A DNA stretch of 39,599 bases from an uncultured Methylococcaceae bacterium (GCA_903866825.1 CAIPPE010000203.1:1-39599); one strand, 5' to 3'. Counted from the first letter of the stretch, positions 1 through 9,071 are shown. The notes: generated by a model from the sequence alone, not told the origin. A program made the numbers and translations.

Positions 1-1
1 C

Positions 2-136
2 AGAACAGAATCTTATGCGCTGGCTTATTGTCGAATATCGAGCTATCTACAAACGATGGCGAACAAAGGATACAACCCACTAATAGCGATTCAAATAGCA
101 TTGGCTGGCGAATTAGACTTGTCTGGGGGAGAGTAG
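2..136 (+). pseudogene. IS66-family transposase (TnpC), C-terminal end only
   Basis: An open frame enters from the window edge and ends at TAG 134-136, giving 44 residues. The part reading YCRISSYLQTMANKGYNPL, followed by ALAGEL, resembles the extreme C-terminus of IS66 TnpC transposases, where a CRIRSYI-type helix precedes a Lys-Gln-Gly-x-N turn and a short tail. The rest of the gene lies outside the window, so it may be intact upstream or only a remnant. It marks this end of the window as a mobile-element neighbourhood. The family call rests on remembered motif similarity, not on a search. Confidence 0.5.
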
Positions 137-475
137 TTACTATTGATGGATGCTTGATTTGCCCTTGGCGTTTTTCAATCGCCGAGGGTTCCGGGTGGTT
201 TGTAGGCCTCTGGAGGGGGTTCTTCCACAGGACCCCTATCTGCCGAAATTACCTGTTTAATTTCTAATGCTCCGGTGTAGGCTATTGAGCGTTGGCTTGA
301 TCGTATTATTGATGCTCAACAATTATCTGACATATTCAAAGACGATTTATGAAGCGGTGTGTGTGGGGACAGGTTCTCGGCATTCTACATCCCCGATTTT
401 AAGTTTACACTGAATCTCTTGACCCTCTTATTTCAATTCAAACTCCAGATAGATTATCTTTTTGATTTCTTGACG
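137..475. other. gene-poor stretch with a possible nuclease-tail remnant
   Basis: No convincing gene is visible. On the plus strand, 281-352 reads AIERWLDRIIDAQQLSDIF and then stops. It is preceded immediately by an in-frame TAG. The phrase resembles the C-terminal tail of Rpn/DUF4351-type nuclease proteins, so this may be a scrap of such a gene. The longer frames here are rich in Phe, Leu and Ile and look like non-coding translation. Confidence 0.25.
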
Positions 476-658
476 CTACAACTTTGTTTTTTCATATTCC
501 ATTTCTCCATTTCTATTGATAGCTCCACACCCTTGCTTCCATTGCAAGTATTGATAATCATAATCAAAAATATTTAAGGCAAATTCATCCTTAACCCCAT
601 AATAAAGATCATTAGTGATTTTCCCTTTTTTTAACTCCATGAAGTCTGGAATTGGCAT
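476..658 (-). CDS. small hypothetical protein (60 aa)
   Basis: A short minus-strand frame begins at MPIPDFMELKKGK, 8 bases after the stop of the 234-codon ORF upstream, and ends at 476. The frame stays open back to 754, but that part overlaps the neighbouring gene, so the ATG at 658 is the more economical start. The protein is hydrophilic and aromatic (DYDYQYLQW), with no signal peptide, membrane segment or motif I recognise. Its tight spacing suggests co-transcription with the upstream ORF. An immunity or effector partner is conceivable given the accessory setting, but nothing in the sequence establishes it. It may also be non-coding. Confidence 0.35.
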   Translation of the reverse strand: MPIPDFMELKKGKITNDLYYGVKDEFALNIFDYDYQYLQWKQGCGAINRNGEMEYEKTKL

Positions 659-665
659 AGGTTTT

Positions 666-1370
666 TTATTTGTTTTGCTTGTATAATTTATCAACAAAGA
701 TGGCAGCATCACTTTGTGTTGAAAAGCACACATAGTAATAAGGCACGTAGTCATGCCGATTCTTGTAGCTGGCTAAAATAGGCTTATCATCTAAATAAAT
801 CCCATAATAATCTTTATATTCTGATCTAGGCAATACTGTTGCAGAAATTGTTTTAGTACCAGAGATGAATTCAACCTTATCATCAGCTTCTTCAATTGTA
901 TCACCACCATCCTTAACGTGACGGAGAACATAATCAAGCGTTACGTTAGCCTTTATATTATTTTGAATACTGGGCGGAGTAATTATTTTATATACTATTT
1001 CGTTTTTCAAGAAAGATATCATAGTTAATTTGCAAGCTTTCTCTGGCTTAATATTTAGACAATTTGTGCCAACAGAGAGCGAAACATTTATGACTGTATT
1101 TCCAGTTAACGGCAAACCATTTTGGACGCTATGTTTTTGAACCTTTAATGTATCTGCATGCCCATAGCATTTATGCTTCTCTTCATTATCTTCATTTCTG
1201 TTTTTTATTTTAGATTTATCTTTACAACTCAGCGAGACAGTCAATTGTTCTACAGGCAGAAAGACGCTTAGATTTTTTGTTATGGTATTGTTTTCTGTTG
1301 AATTAGCTGATACTTGTCCAACTTTGTGTAAAATCGCAACATTTTCCAGTACGTTCACATACTTTCTCAA
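666..1370 (-). CDS. hypothetical protein (234 aa), unrecognised
   Basis: This is an uninterrupted minus-strand frame. The first start codon is TTG at 1370, with only a poor AGAG-like ribosome site, so the true start is uncertain. The N-terminal third is Asn/Lys/Ser-rich. The C-terminal half looks globular, with alternating beta-like segments (KTISATVLPRSEY, YYGIYLDDKPILASY) and an ending YYYVCFSTQSDAAIFVDKL. There is no obvious signal peptide or membrane span. Codon use is more AT-rich than in the housekeeping genes, consistent with acquired DNA beside the IS66 fragment. I do not recognise the family. It could be a secreted-effector-type or phage-defence accessory gene, but no motif supports either. 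Confidence 0.45.
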   Translation of the reverse strand: MRKYVNVLENVAILHKVGQVSANSTENNTITKNLSVFLPVEQLTVSLSCKDKSKIKNRNEDNEEKHKCYGHADTLKVQKHSVQNGLPLTGNTVINVSLSVGTNCLNIKPEKACKLTMISFLKNEIVYKIITPPSIQNNIKANVTLDYVLRHVKDGGDTIEEADDKVEFISGTKTISATVLPRSEYKDYYGIYLDDKPILASYKNRHDYVPYYYVCFSTQSDAAIFVDKLYKQNK

Positions 1371-1990
1371 TTCTCTATTTCTAGCAGGATTAGGACGGAA
1401 ACTATTTATAGCTATTATTAATAAATTAGTTTAAAGATTCAACACAATAGCAACTGACCCTAATACTGCTACCGCAAATCTAATACATAAATATCATAGG
1501 CTTGAGCATGCCTCGATTTTTGGCGTGTTCAATAAAGGAAAAGGTTTTAGTCGACGTTTGACAGCTCTCGGCTGGTTCTTTCGTTTTAAATAGCAGGGTA
1601 GAGTAAACTTAAATATAAATTTATTCTGAAGCCTACGCCCCAATTCTTAGAAACTCCAACGTATTCATTGTTCGGTAGCAAATTTTTTATACAGGCCAGT
1701 TCGGTAACTCCAAACCGATTAAATCCGGCGTATATCCAAATACCCTCTTTCTTCTGTATAACGCATCATTAAACACCATCAAGCGCAAAGCAAAATCGCC
1801 TGATAATACCCATTCATAAAATAAACAATATTTACCTTGCAGTTTATGTAAATAAGCCTATAGTTCTTGATAAGCCACCTGAATTAGCAATTAATTCTGT
1901 GAATGTACTGGGTAAGCTCTCCTAAATGGCGCTCTGCAACTACGAGCTAGTGTTCGGCAATGATAAATAAATTCCAGCAATTAAAGTTGA
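1371..1990. other. intergenic region, no intact gene
   Basis: About 620 bases lack a credible complete gene. Short coding-like scraps occur. On the plus strand near 1500-1593 there is a phrase ending SRRLTALGWFFRFK before a stop. On the minus strand across roughly 1690-1860 there is a phrase containing ALYRRKRVFGYTPDLIGLEL with stops on both sides. They look like decayed genes, but I cannot name the parents. The last ~60 bases may hold very degenerate in-phase units of the array that starts at 1991. Confidence 0.4.
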
Positions 1991-2347
1991 CTACTTGAAA
2001 CACCTGTTGAATGAGTTCAGCAACCCGGCCAATTACTTGGCCTATCTGGCGAACTCACTCAGTGACTCAAAAAGTGACTCAAAACACCTGCTGGTCCACT
2101 GAGAAAACATTTTAGACTGCTTCAAAAATCCAGTGGAGTGCTGGAGGATCACTCGTATTCTTTTTGTTAAATCGGCCCAGTGCTTAAACAAAACTTTGCA
2201 TTACTTTAAAAGGTTGGGCAAGTAGTTCAACGTATTTCTACAATAATCCACTGACCTTTTGTAGCTTTCAAGTGATCTTTTGCAGTACTTCAGCGTAAAG
2301 TGCCAGTACTCCACCGCATTTTTACACCAGTCAAAAGTCATTATTTT
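1991..2347. repeat. degenerate tandem array, 17 units with an exact 21-bp phase
   Basis: Cutting the plus strand every 21 bases from 1991 (2012, 2033, and so on to 2327) gives 17 units with no insertion or deletion. In the plus-strand register position 5 is T in 16 of 17 units, position 8 is A in 14 and position 21 is A in 13. Positions 2-6 approximate TACTT. No two units are identical, so this is an old or functionally constrained repeat rather than a recent duplication. Two further units at 2390 and 2411 are roughly in phase, which would extend the array to 2431 with weak units between. Read on the minus strand the units encode imperfect heptads such as CKRSLES, YKRSVDY and CRNTLNY, broken by stops. 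21 bp is two DNA helical turns and also seven codons. The function is unknown. Confidence 0.75.
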
Positions 2348-2430
2348 TATAGAGTCATGACTTTCTAGCGCCAAATTAAGATTGTTTAAACAGTGCTAAA
2401 GAGTGGGACAGTGATCAATCGTTTTGGCTA

Positions 2431-2494
2431 GATGCAGAGTTCTAATAGCGGGAAGCTAAAAAATCATTGCAGACAGTTCATAAAGTTCTGCATC
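2431..2494. repeat. 8-bp inverted repeat ahead of the Fn3-like gene
   Basis: GATGCAGA at 2431-2438 is matched by its exact reverse complement TCTGCATC at 2487-2494, enclosing 48 bases. It lies between the 21-bp array and the start codon at 2533 and could close a folded leader RNA or be an operator pair. There is no T tract, so it does not look like a terminator. An 8-bp match with a long loop can occur by chance. Confidence 0.3.
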
Positions 2495-2532
2495 ACGTTT
2501 TAATTTGATCTTTAGAAAGGAACTAAATTATT

Positions 2533-3222
2533 ATGAGTACAACTACATTTATGCCGAGTACTGACAGTGGTAAGGCAGACTTGCTGAACCATCTGACAAT
2601 CGCCTTGCCACCTTATGCTAACTTGCTGAATATTTCTGGAGAGGAGTTGGCCATACTAAATGATGATACCATCAGCTTTAGTTATACCATTCAAAGTGCT
2701 GGTGATATGCAAGCCTGCTCTAAAAGCTGGACGGCTTTTAAAAATCAGCTGCGTGATGGCGCAAGTGGTTCAATGAGTTTTCCAAAAACACCTACAGCGA
2801 TTCAACCCGTTCCATCGGTTGTTAACGAGGGAGTTGTACCTCGATTATCGGCGTTAGTTGGACAGATTAAAGCCAATAAAAATTACACGGATGCCATTGG
2901 CAAAGACCTATGGTTAATCGGTACGGCACAAATTATTGATCCGAGCACCTGGAAACCTATTTTAAGTATCCAGAATCAAGCCGGACATCCGATTATATGC
3001 TGGACAAAAGGCAGAGCAGCCGCGATAGAAATTTGGGTAGATCGGGGTGATGGCAATAATTTTACACACTTAGCCATTAATACCGAACCCAACACCACCG
3101 ACAAATACCTTCTCCCTGTAACAGGCAACAGCCAGGTCTGGAAGTATAAAGCCATCTACTTATTACATGATGAACAGGTGGGGCAGTGGAGTGATGTAAT
3201 AAGTGTATCGGTGGGAGGGTAA
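2533..3222 (+). CDS. fibronectin-III-like domain protein of unknown function (229 aa)
   Basis: The N-terminal ~130 residues look largely helical (SKADLLNHLTIALPPYANLL-like amphipathic stretches, and later RLSALVGQIKANKNYTDAIG). The C-terminal ~90 residues look like an Fn3-type beta sandwich, with IICWTKGRAAAIEIWVDRG, a KYKAIYLL strand and the closing WSDVISVSVGG. This helical-bundle plus Fn3 layout matches a family of uncharacterised bacterial proteins known to me only by architecture. No signal peptide or membrane segment is visible, so it is probably cytoplasmic or released by an unknown route. AAAGGA at 2516-2521 is a plausible ribosome site 11 bases before ATG. The gene stands alone, with the 21-bp array upstream and a hairpin terminator downstream. 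Alternatives include a phage-like or scaffold protein. Confidence 0.7.
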   Translation: MSTTTFMPSTDSGKADLLNHLTIALPPYANLLNISGEELAILNDDTISFSYTIQSAGDMQACSKSWTAFKNQLRDGASGSMSFPKTPTAIQPVPSVVNEGVVPRLSALVGQIKANKNYTDAIGKDLWLIGTAQIIDPSTWKPILSIQNQAGHPIICWTKGRAAAIEIWVDRGDGNNFTHLAINTEPNTTDKYLLPVTGNSQVWKYKAIYLLHDEQVGQWSDVISVSVGG

Positions 3223-3269
3223 TTCGGAAAATACACGGGTTTTGATCATTACTTAATTTAACTATTATA

Positions 3270-3303
3270 AAATGTAGAGATAGGTCGCGGTCTTTACATT
3301 TTT
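3270..3303. terminator. Rho-independent terminator, possibly bidirectional
   Basis: AAATGTAGAGA (3270-3280) pairs with TCTTTACATTT (3291-3301) through one G-U pair, around a 10-base loop, and is followed by further T residues. It lies between the convergent ends of the Fn3-like gene and the DUF5615 gene, so it could serve both. Confidence 0.7.
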
Positions 3304-3309
3304 CAATTG

Positions 3310-3642
3310 TCAGGTGATACGAATAAATGAAACACCATCGTTTTCATAAAACGTTGTTATTAGTGCCACTTTATTTCTCAGTATCAATTGAATTTGTCTG
3401 TTGGTGCTGTTACCACATTTTATTAAAATTACTTTGGGTGGATGTCCGTATAAAATGCTTTTTTCGTAGAAATCAGAATCCTTACTTACGATCATAAAGC
3501 TATTTTCTTTGGCATAACGCCAAACGTCATCATCGGAATCGCCACCTAACCCAATCCGGTCAACATGAGCGGAATCGGGAAAAACATCCGCCAAGGCTAT
3601 AACCATTTTAGGTGATAGATTTTCATCAAATAACAATTTCAT
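3310..3642 (-). CDS. DUF5615 PIN-like protein, probable toxin of a TA pair
   Basis: This 110-residue protein begins KLLFDENLSPK and carries VSKDSDFYEK in the middle. The early Asp-Glu-Asn and the later Asp-Ser-Asp-Phe are the acidic clusters typical of the DUF5615 / Mut7-C-like PIN fold, which is thought to act as a ribonuclease. Its ATG overlaps the stop of the DUF433 gene by 4 bases (ATGA), so the two are translationally coupled. This order, small DUF433 gene first and DUF5615 second, is a recurrent putative toxin-antitoxin pairing. Length and motifs appear intact. Toxicity is inferred from family and context only. Confidence 0.8.
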   Translation of the reverse strand: MKLLFDENLSPKMVIALADVFPDSAHVDRIGLGGDSDDDVWRYAKENSFMIVSKDSDFYEKSILYGHPPKVILIKCGNSTNRQIQLILRNKVALITTFYENDGVSFIRIT

Positions 3643-3869
3643 CCGGTAATAACTCGGGTATGACGTTCTCTATCGGCGGCATAAGAAAAACACGCTCTAA
3701 TATCATCCTGAGTTAAATAATCATAATCTTCTAAAATTTCTTGTTCTGTCATGCCAGCGGCAAAACAATCGAGAATATCGTCGACGGTAATGCGCAAACC
3801 CCTAATACAGGGTTTTCCGCTACGTTTTCCGGGTTCAATGGTGATAATGTTGTGATAGTCAATGTTCAT
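3639..3869 (-). CDS. DUF433 domain protein, probable antitoxin
   Basis: The 76-residue protein reads IEPGKRSGKPCIRGLRITV near its start, the signature of DUF433. It continues with MTEQEILEDYDYLTQDDIRA, a helix-turn-helix-like segment that resembles a winged or RHH-like DNA-binding fold. It heads a two-gene unit with the DUF5615 gene and would be expected to bind that partner and autoregulate. Divergently upstream (3870-4057) is AT-rich intergenic DNA that separates it from the tgt promoter. The family is confident; the antitoxin role is inferred from the pairing. Confidence 0.8.
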   Translation of the reverse strand: MNIDYHNIITIEPGKRSGKPCIRGLRITVDDILDCFAAGMTEQEILEDYDYLTQDDIRACFSYAADRERHTRVITG

Positions 3870-4057
3870 AGCTTGCTGATAGCGAGGCTGTTACCCCATT
3901 TTGCGACTTGCATAGTCAGATCCTGTGCATATTGATATACAAAACTTATTATATATCCGTAATTCATAAGCACACCATGCTTAATTTTGACGTAGGGTTA
4001 ATGGTAGTTTAGATGCTTTAGTTAATCATAGTTTTCTGTTTGATAAATAAAGCAGTG

Positions 4058-4087
4058 TTGCGCAATTGCCTAAAAAGGCAGGATAAT
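4058..4087 (+). promoter_or_regulatory. candidate sigma-70 promoter for tgt-yajC-secDF
   Basis: TTGCGC at 4058-4063 and GATAAT at 4082-4087 are spaced by 18 bases and end 33 bases before the tgt ATG. A small inverted repeat, TGCCT/AGGCA, lies in the spacer. The -35 element is imperfect, so the call is moderate. Confidence 0.45.
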
Positions 4088-4099
4088 CTGCACCCTTGA

Positions 4100-5236
<1,137 letters not shown>

Positions 5237-5277
5237 TGGCGAAATTTTTTAAAATACAATAATAACTGAGGATAATT

Positions 5278-5631
5278 ATGAGTTTTTTTATTTCTGACGC
5301 ATTAGCGGCAGCGCCCGCAGCAGCACAACCAGGCATTGAAGGCATGCTGTTTCCACTCGGTATTTTAGCGTTTTTTTACTTTTTATTTTTACGTCCTCAA
5401 TCAAAACGTACTAAAGAAAAGAAGCAGATGATTGCTGCGCTGGGTAAAGGGGTGGAAGTCGTTACTTCGGGTGGTATTTTAGGTAAGGTCGTTGATCTGG
5501 ATGATAACTTTGTAAAACTTGAAGTGAGTGAAAATTCGTTTATTCAAGTACAGCGTCAAAGCATTGAGAGCATGATGCCTAAAGGAACTTATAAAGCAAT
5601 CACTAAAAAAGTAACTATTAATAAAGCTTAA
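5278..5631 (+). CDS. yajC: preprotein translocase accessory subunit YajC
   Basis: A single-span inner-membrane partner of SecDF that joins the holotranslocon. The 117-residue protein has an Ala-rich N-terminal leader, one transmembrane helix (GILAFFYFLFLRPQ) ending in the diagnostic FLRPQ, and then a basic cytoplasmic domain with VTSGGILGKVV. Length is close to the family norm. A GAGG-type ribosome site precedes the ATG (ctgaggataatt). It lies 41 bases after tgt and 70 bases before secD, consistent with one operon. Confidence 0.97.
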   Translation: MSFFISDALAAAPAAAQPGIEGMLFPLGILAFFYFLFLRPQSKRTKEKKQMIAALGKGVEVVTSGGILGKVVDLDDNFVKLEVSENSFIQVQRQSIESMMPKGTYKAITKKVTINKA

Positions 5632-5701
5632 TGTGATAGCGCGAAGCAGAGTCAAAGCAATGGACTTTGTTTGGAGCGCAGTTTAATTATTGGAATAACA
5701 C

Positions 5702-7549
5702 ATGCAAAACCATTATCCACTTTGGAAAAATTTATTAGTTCTGATTATTTTTGGTATCGGAATTATTTACTCATTACCTAATTTGTACGGCGATGACCCT
5801 TCCGTTCAGGTGTCATCAACCCAAGCGACTAATATTACACAAGATCAATCAAATCAGATCGAGTCTGATATTAAAGCATCGGGTGTGCCTGTAAAAGCGT
5901 TTGAGTTTAAAGACGGTCGTATTTTAGCGCGATTTACCAATACCGATGATCAGCTTAAAGTGGCTGATTTATTAAGAGATAAAATGGGTAGCAATTATAC
6001 GGTTGCTCTAAATCTGGCGCCAACCACACCGACCTGGTTACGTGCTTTAGGTGCACAGGCTATGTATCTTGGTTTGGACTTACGCGGAGGTGTGCATTTT
6101 CTAATGGAAGTGGATATGGATGCAGCGGTAAAGCAGGCTGAAGACCGTAATATAGATGATATTCGTTTAGCGTTAAGAAATGCAAAATTACGCTATCAAA
6201 CGGTTGCAAAAGATAATGGCTTTTTTAAAGTCACGTTAAAGTCTGCAGAAGATAAGACAGAAATTTTGACTGCTTTAGATAAAGATTTTCATAATCTTGA
6301 GATTACTGAACCAGAAGCACAGGATCAAATCTGGTTAAAATTATCGGATAAAGAAATCCGTGAAATCAAGAAATTTGCTGTAGCGCAAAACATGACCACG
6401 TTACGTAATCGTGTTAATGAATTAGGGGTGGCAGAGCCGGTTATTCAGCAACAAGGTGAAAACCGTATCATGGTGCAATTGCCTGGCGTACAGGATACCA
6501 CCAGAGCGAAAGAAATTTTGGGTACGACAGCGACGCTGGAGTATCGCTTAGTTGATGTTGAGCATGACGTTCAACAAGCTGTATCAGGACATGTGCCCGT
6601 AGGCAGTCGTTTATATAATGACAGAAGTGGGAATCCAATCCTTTTAGATCGTCGGGTTATTGTTACTGGTGATCAAATCGTGGATGCGTCTTCTGGTCAG
6701 GATCAGGATGGCCGGCCTTCGGTTAATATTTCCTTGAATGGCGTGGGTGCAGCAAAGATGGCTAAAACTACACAAGTGAGTGTAGGGAAGCCAATGGCTG
6801 TTGTATTCATTGAATATAAGGTAGAAACAAAAATAGTGGATGGTCAAAAAGTCCGTCACAAAGAGAAAGTAGAAAAAGTGATTAACGTTGCGACGATACA
6901 AGGTGCATTTAGTAAGCGTTTCCAAACGACTGGCTTGGATAGTCCGCAAGAAGCCAGAAATTTATCGTTGTTATTGAGAGCGGGAGCTTTAGCGGCGCCA
7001 GTTGATATTGTTGAAGAACGTACAGTCGGTCCTAGTTTAGGACAAGATAACATTGATAAGGGCATGTTATCGTTTGTGGTGGGTTTTGCCTTGGTTGTAT
7101 TGTTTATGGCGGTTTATTATCGTCTTTTTGGCGTGATAGCCAATTTTGCGTTAGCTTTTAACGTGGTGATTGTGGTCGCTATTCTGTCTATGTTGCAAGC
7201 AACGTTAACATTGCCGGGTATTGCAGGGATTATCTTGACGGTAGGTATGTCGGTTGATGCTAACGTATTGATTTTTGAGCGTATCAAAGAAGAACTCAAA
7301 CATGGCATAACACCGCAGGCGGCTATTTTTATTGGTTACGATAAAGCCTTTGCAACCATTCTTGACTCTCACTTTACCAACCTTGTCGTGGCGGTAGTTT
7401 TGTTTGCTTTTGGTACCGGTTCAGTAAAAGGTTTCGCGGTAACGCTGATTATCGGGATTTTATCCTCTATGTTTACAGCGATTACGGGAACGCGGATGGT
7501 TATTAACTGGATCTATGGCAATCGTAGAGTTGAGAAGCTATCTATATAG
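5702..7549 (+). CDS. secD: protein translocase subunit SecD
   Basis: Proton-motive-force-driven component that helps pull and release exported proteins on the periplasmic side, in complex with SecF and YajC. The 615 residues match E. coli SecD. An N-terminal transmembrane helix follows HYPLWKNLLVLIIFGIGI. The large periplasmic P1 domain contains YLGLDLRGGVHFLMEVD and MTTLRNRVNELGVAEP. The C-terminal RND-like bundle contains the conserved SVDANVLIFERIKEEL. No break or oddity is visible. The gene sits between yajC and secF on the same strand. Confidence 0.98.
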   Translation: MQNHYPLWKNLLVLIIFGIGIIYSLPNLYGDDPSVQVSSTQATNITQDQSNQIESDIKASGVPVKAFEFKDGRILARFTNTDDQLKVADLLRDKMGSNYTVALNLAPTTPTWLRALGAQAMYLGLDLRGGVHFLMEVDMDAAVKQAEDRNIDDIRLALRNAKLRYQTVAKDNGFFKVTLKSAEDKTEILTALDKDFHNLEITEPEAQDQIWLKLSDKEIREIKKFAVAQNMTTLRNRVNELGVAEPVIQQQGENRIMVQLPGVQDTTRAKEILGTTATLEYRLVDVEHDVQQAVSGHVPVGSRLYNDRSGNPILLDRRVIVTGDQIVDASSGQDQDGRPSVNISLNGVGAAKMAKTTQVSVGKPMAVVFIEYKVETKIVDGQKVRHKEKVEKVINVATIQGAFSKRFQTTGLDSPQEARNLSLLLRAGALAAPVDIVEERTVGPSLGQDNIDKGMLSFVVGFALVVLFMAVYYRLFGVIANFALAFNVVIVVAILSMLQATLTLPGIAGIILTVGMSVDANVLIFERIKEELKHGITPQAAIFIGYDKAFATILDSHFTNLVVAVVLFAFGTGSVKGFAVTLIIGILSSMFTAITGTRMVINWIYGNRRVEKLSI

Positions 7550-7614
7550 CCATGGTCAATAGAGTCTGTATGGATAAGCACATAGCTTTGCTCCTACTTT
7601 TAGAAGAATAAAAT

Positions 7615-8541
7615 ATGAAGACAACAAATATAAATTTTATCGGTAATCGCAATAAAGCAATCATATTCTCTAGTGTGTTGATGCTTATTTCGATGGTTTC
7701 GCTGGCGACGCGTGGCTTGCAAATGGGTATCGATTTTACCGGCGGTACGTTGATTGAGGTGGGATATCAACAAGCGGCGGATCTAACAGCGTTGCGTAAC
7801 ACTTTAAATACTCAAGGTTTTGATGATGCGACTGTGCAGAACTTTGGTACCACTAAAGATGTTTTAATTCGTTTAAAGCCTCATTCAGACATTAGTAACG
7901 CTGATTTAAGTACAAAAGTGTTAGAAGCTATTAACAAAACAACGGCAGAACCCGCTAGTGTTCGACGAGTTGAGTTTGTCGGGCCGCAAGTCGGTGATGA
8001 TTTGGCTGAAGATGGCTTTTTGGCTTTATTGTATTCCACTATCTGTATCTTGATTTATATCGCTTGGCGTTTTGAATGGAAGTTCTCTACGGGTGCGATT
8101 ATTGCGACTATTCACGATGTTGTTGTTACCTTGGGATTGTTTTCTATTTTGGGGTTAGAGTTTGATCTGACGGTATTAGCCGCTGTGCTCGCTTTGATCG
8201 GTTACTCGCTAAACGATACTATCGTTGTATATGATCGAATCAGAGAAAACTTTCGCTTATTAAGAAATAAATCAACTGAAGAAATCATGAATATTTCAGT
8301 TAATGTTACCTTAAGCAGAACCATTATGACGTCGTTGACCGTTATTTTGGTATTGATTTCTCTGTTTTTCCTGGGTGGTGAGATTATTCATAACTTCTCT
8401 ATCGTGCTTTTGTTTGGGGTCTTCTTTGGTACTTATTCTTCAATATTTATTGCCAGTCCAGCGGCATTATTATTGGGTGTTAGTGCAGAAGATTTGATGA
8501 TACCGGTTAAAGAAGGTGCAGATATAGATCGTAGACCTTAG
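7615..8541 (+). CDS. secF: protein translocase subunit SecF
   Basis: Partner of SecD in the inner membrane. The 308 residues have an N-terminal transmembrane segment, the signature GLQMGIDFTGGTLIEVGY, a short periplasmic domain, and five C-terminal helices with SLNDTIVVYDRIRENFR, the SecF counterpart of the SecD helix-4 motif. The ATG at 7615 follows an AGAAGAATAA ribosome region. It begins 65 bases after secD and closes the tgt-yajC-secDF run. Length is slightly under the E. coli protein, in the normal range. Confidence 0.98.
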   Translation: MKTTNINFIGNRNKAIIFSSVLMLISMVSLATRGLQMGIDFTGGTLIEVGYQQAADLTALRNTLNTQGFDDATVQNFGTTKDVLIRLKPHSDISNADLSTKVLEAINKTTAEPASVRRVEFVGPQVGDDLAEDGFLALLYSTICILIYIAWRFEWKFSTGAIIATIHDVVVTLGLFSILGLEFDLTVLAAVLALIGYSLNDTIVVYDRIRENFRLLRNKSTEEIMNISVNVTLSRTIMTSLTVILVLISLFFLGGEIIHNFSIVLLFGVFFGTYSSIFIASPAALLLGVSAEDLMIPVKEGADIDRRP

Positions 8542-8583
8542 TCGTTGGCTAGGTCGTTGCTCTACAATGCCTTGAGGATCAGG

Positions 8584-8589
8584 TATAAT
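8584..8589 (+). promoter_or_regulatory. candidate -10 element for ndk
   Basis: A perfect TATAAT lies 50 bases before the ndk ATG, in the gap after secF. No good -35 hexamer stands at the usual 16-18 base spacing, so this is a partial promoter match. Confidence 0.35.
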
Positions 8590-8639
8590 GTAAAGCTTAA
8601 GAAATTTATTTAATATTACTTTTGGAGTTTAAAAACATA

Positions 8640-9071
8640 ATGGCAATAGAACGCACTTTTTCAATTATTAAACCTGACGCTGTTGCAAAAAATGTAATTG
8701 GTCAAATCTATAGTCGTTTTGAAAGCAATGGTTTAACAATCGTTGCTGCTAAAATGCTGCATTTGACTCAAGAACAAGCAGAAGGTTTTTACGCAGAACA
8801 CAGTGAGCGCGGTTTCTTTAAAGATTTGGTTGCTTTTATGATTTCTGGTCCAGTGATTATACAAGTATTAGAAGGCGAAAACGCGGTTCTTAAGCACCGT
8901 GAAATTATGGGTGCCACTAACCCTAAAGATGCGGCTCCTGGTACTATTCGTGCCGATTTTGCTAGCAGCATTGATGAGAATGCAGTACACGGTTCTGATG
9001 CGTTAGAAACCGCTAAAAGAGAAATCGCTTATTTTTTCTCGGATAATGAAATCAGTGCTAGAACCCGTTAA
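8640..9071 (+). CDS. ndk: nucleoside diphosphate kinase
   Basis: Transfers the gamma phosphate of ATP to other nucleoside diphosphates through a phospho-histidine. The ATG at 8640 gives [14 protein letters not shown], the standard family start, and 143 residues, the usual length. An earlier in-frame TTG at 8622 would add six residues, but it contains the GGAG ribosome site, so it is not the start. The catalytic His lies in NAVHGSD near residue 118, with ATP-binding KPD and RGFF motifs. The end overlaps the rlmN start by 26 bases. Confidence 0.97.
   Translation: MAIERTFSIIKPDAVAKNVIGQIYSRFESNGLTIVAAKMLHLTQEQAEGFYAEHSERGFFKDLVAFMISGPVIIQVLEGENAVLKHREIMGATNPKDAAPGTIRADFASSIDENAVHGSDALETAKREIAYFFSDNEISARTR

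Noticed and set aside
2060-2412. Enrichment of CAGT/ACTG words as a separate motif
   Set aside because: About eleven copies occur in 350 bases, but most fall at recurring positions of the 21-base unit, so the array already accounts for them.
1991-2431. CRISPR array
   Set aside because: The units are contiguous, only 21 bases long, all different, and have no conserved repeat alternating with spacers; no cas genes are present.
8622-8639. TTG start for ndk
   Set aside because: The TTG overlaps the GGAG ribosome site, and the family starts at MAIERT, which matches the ATG at 8640.
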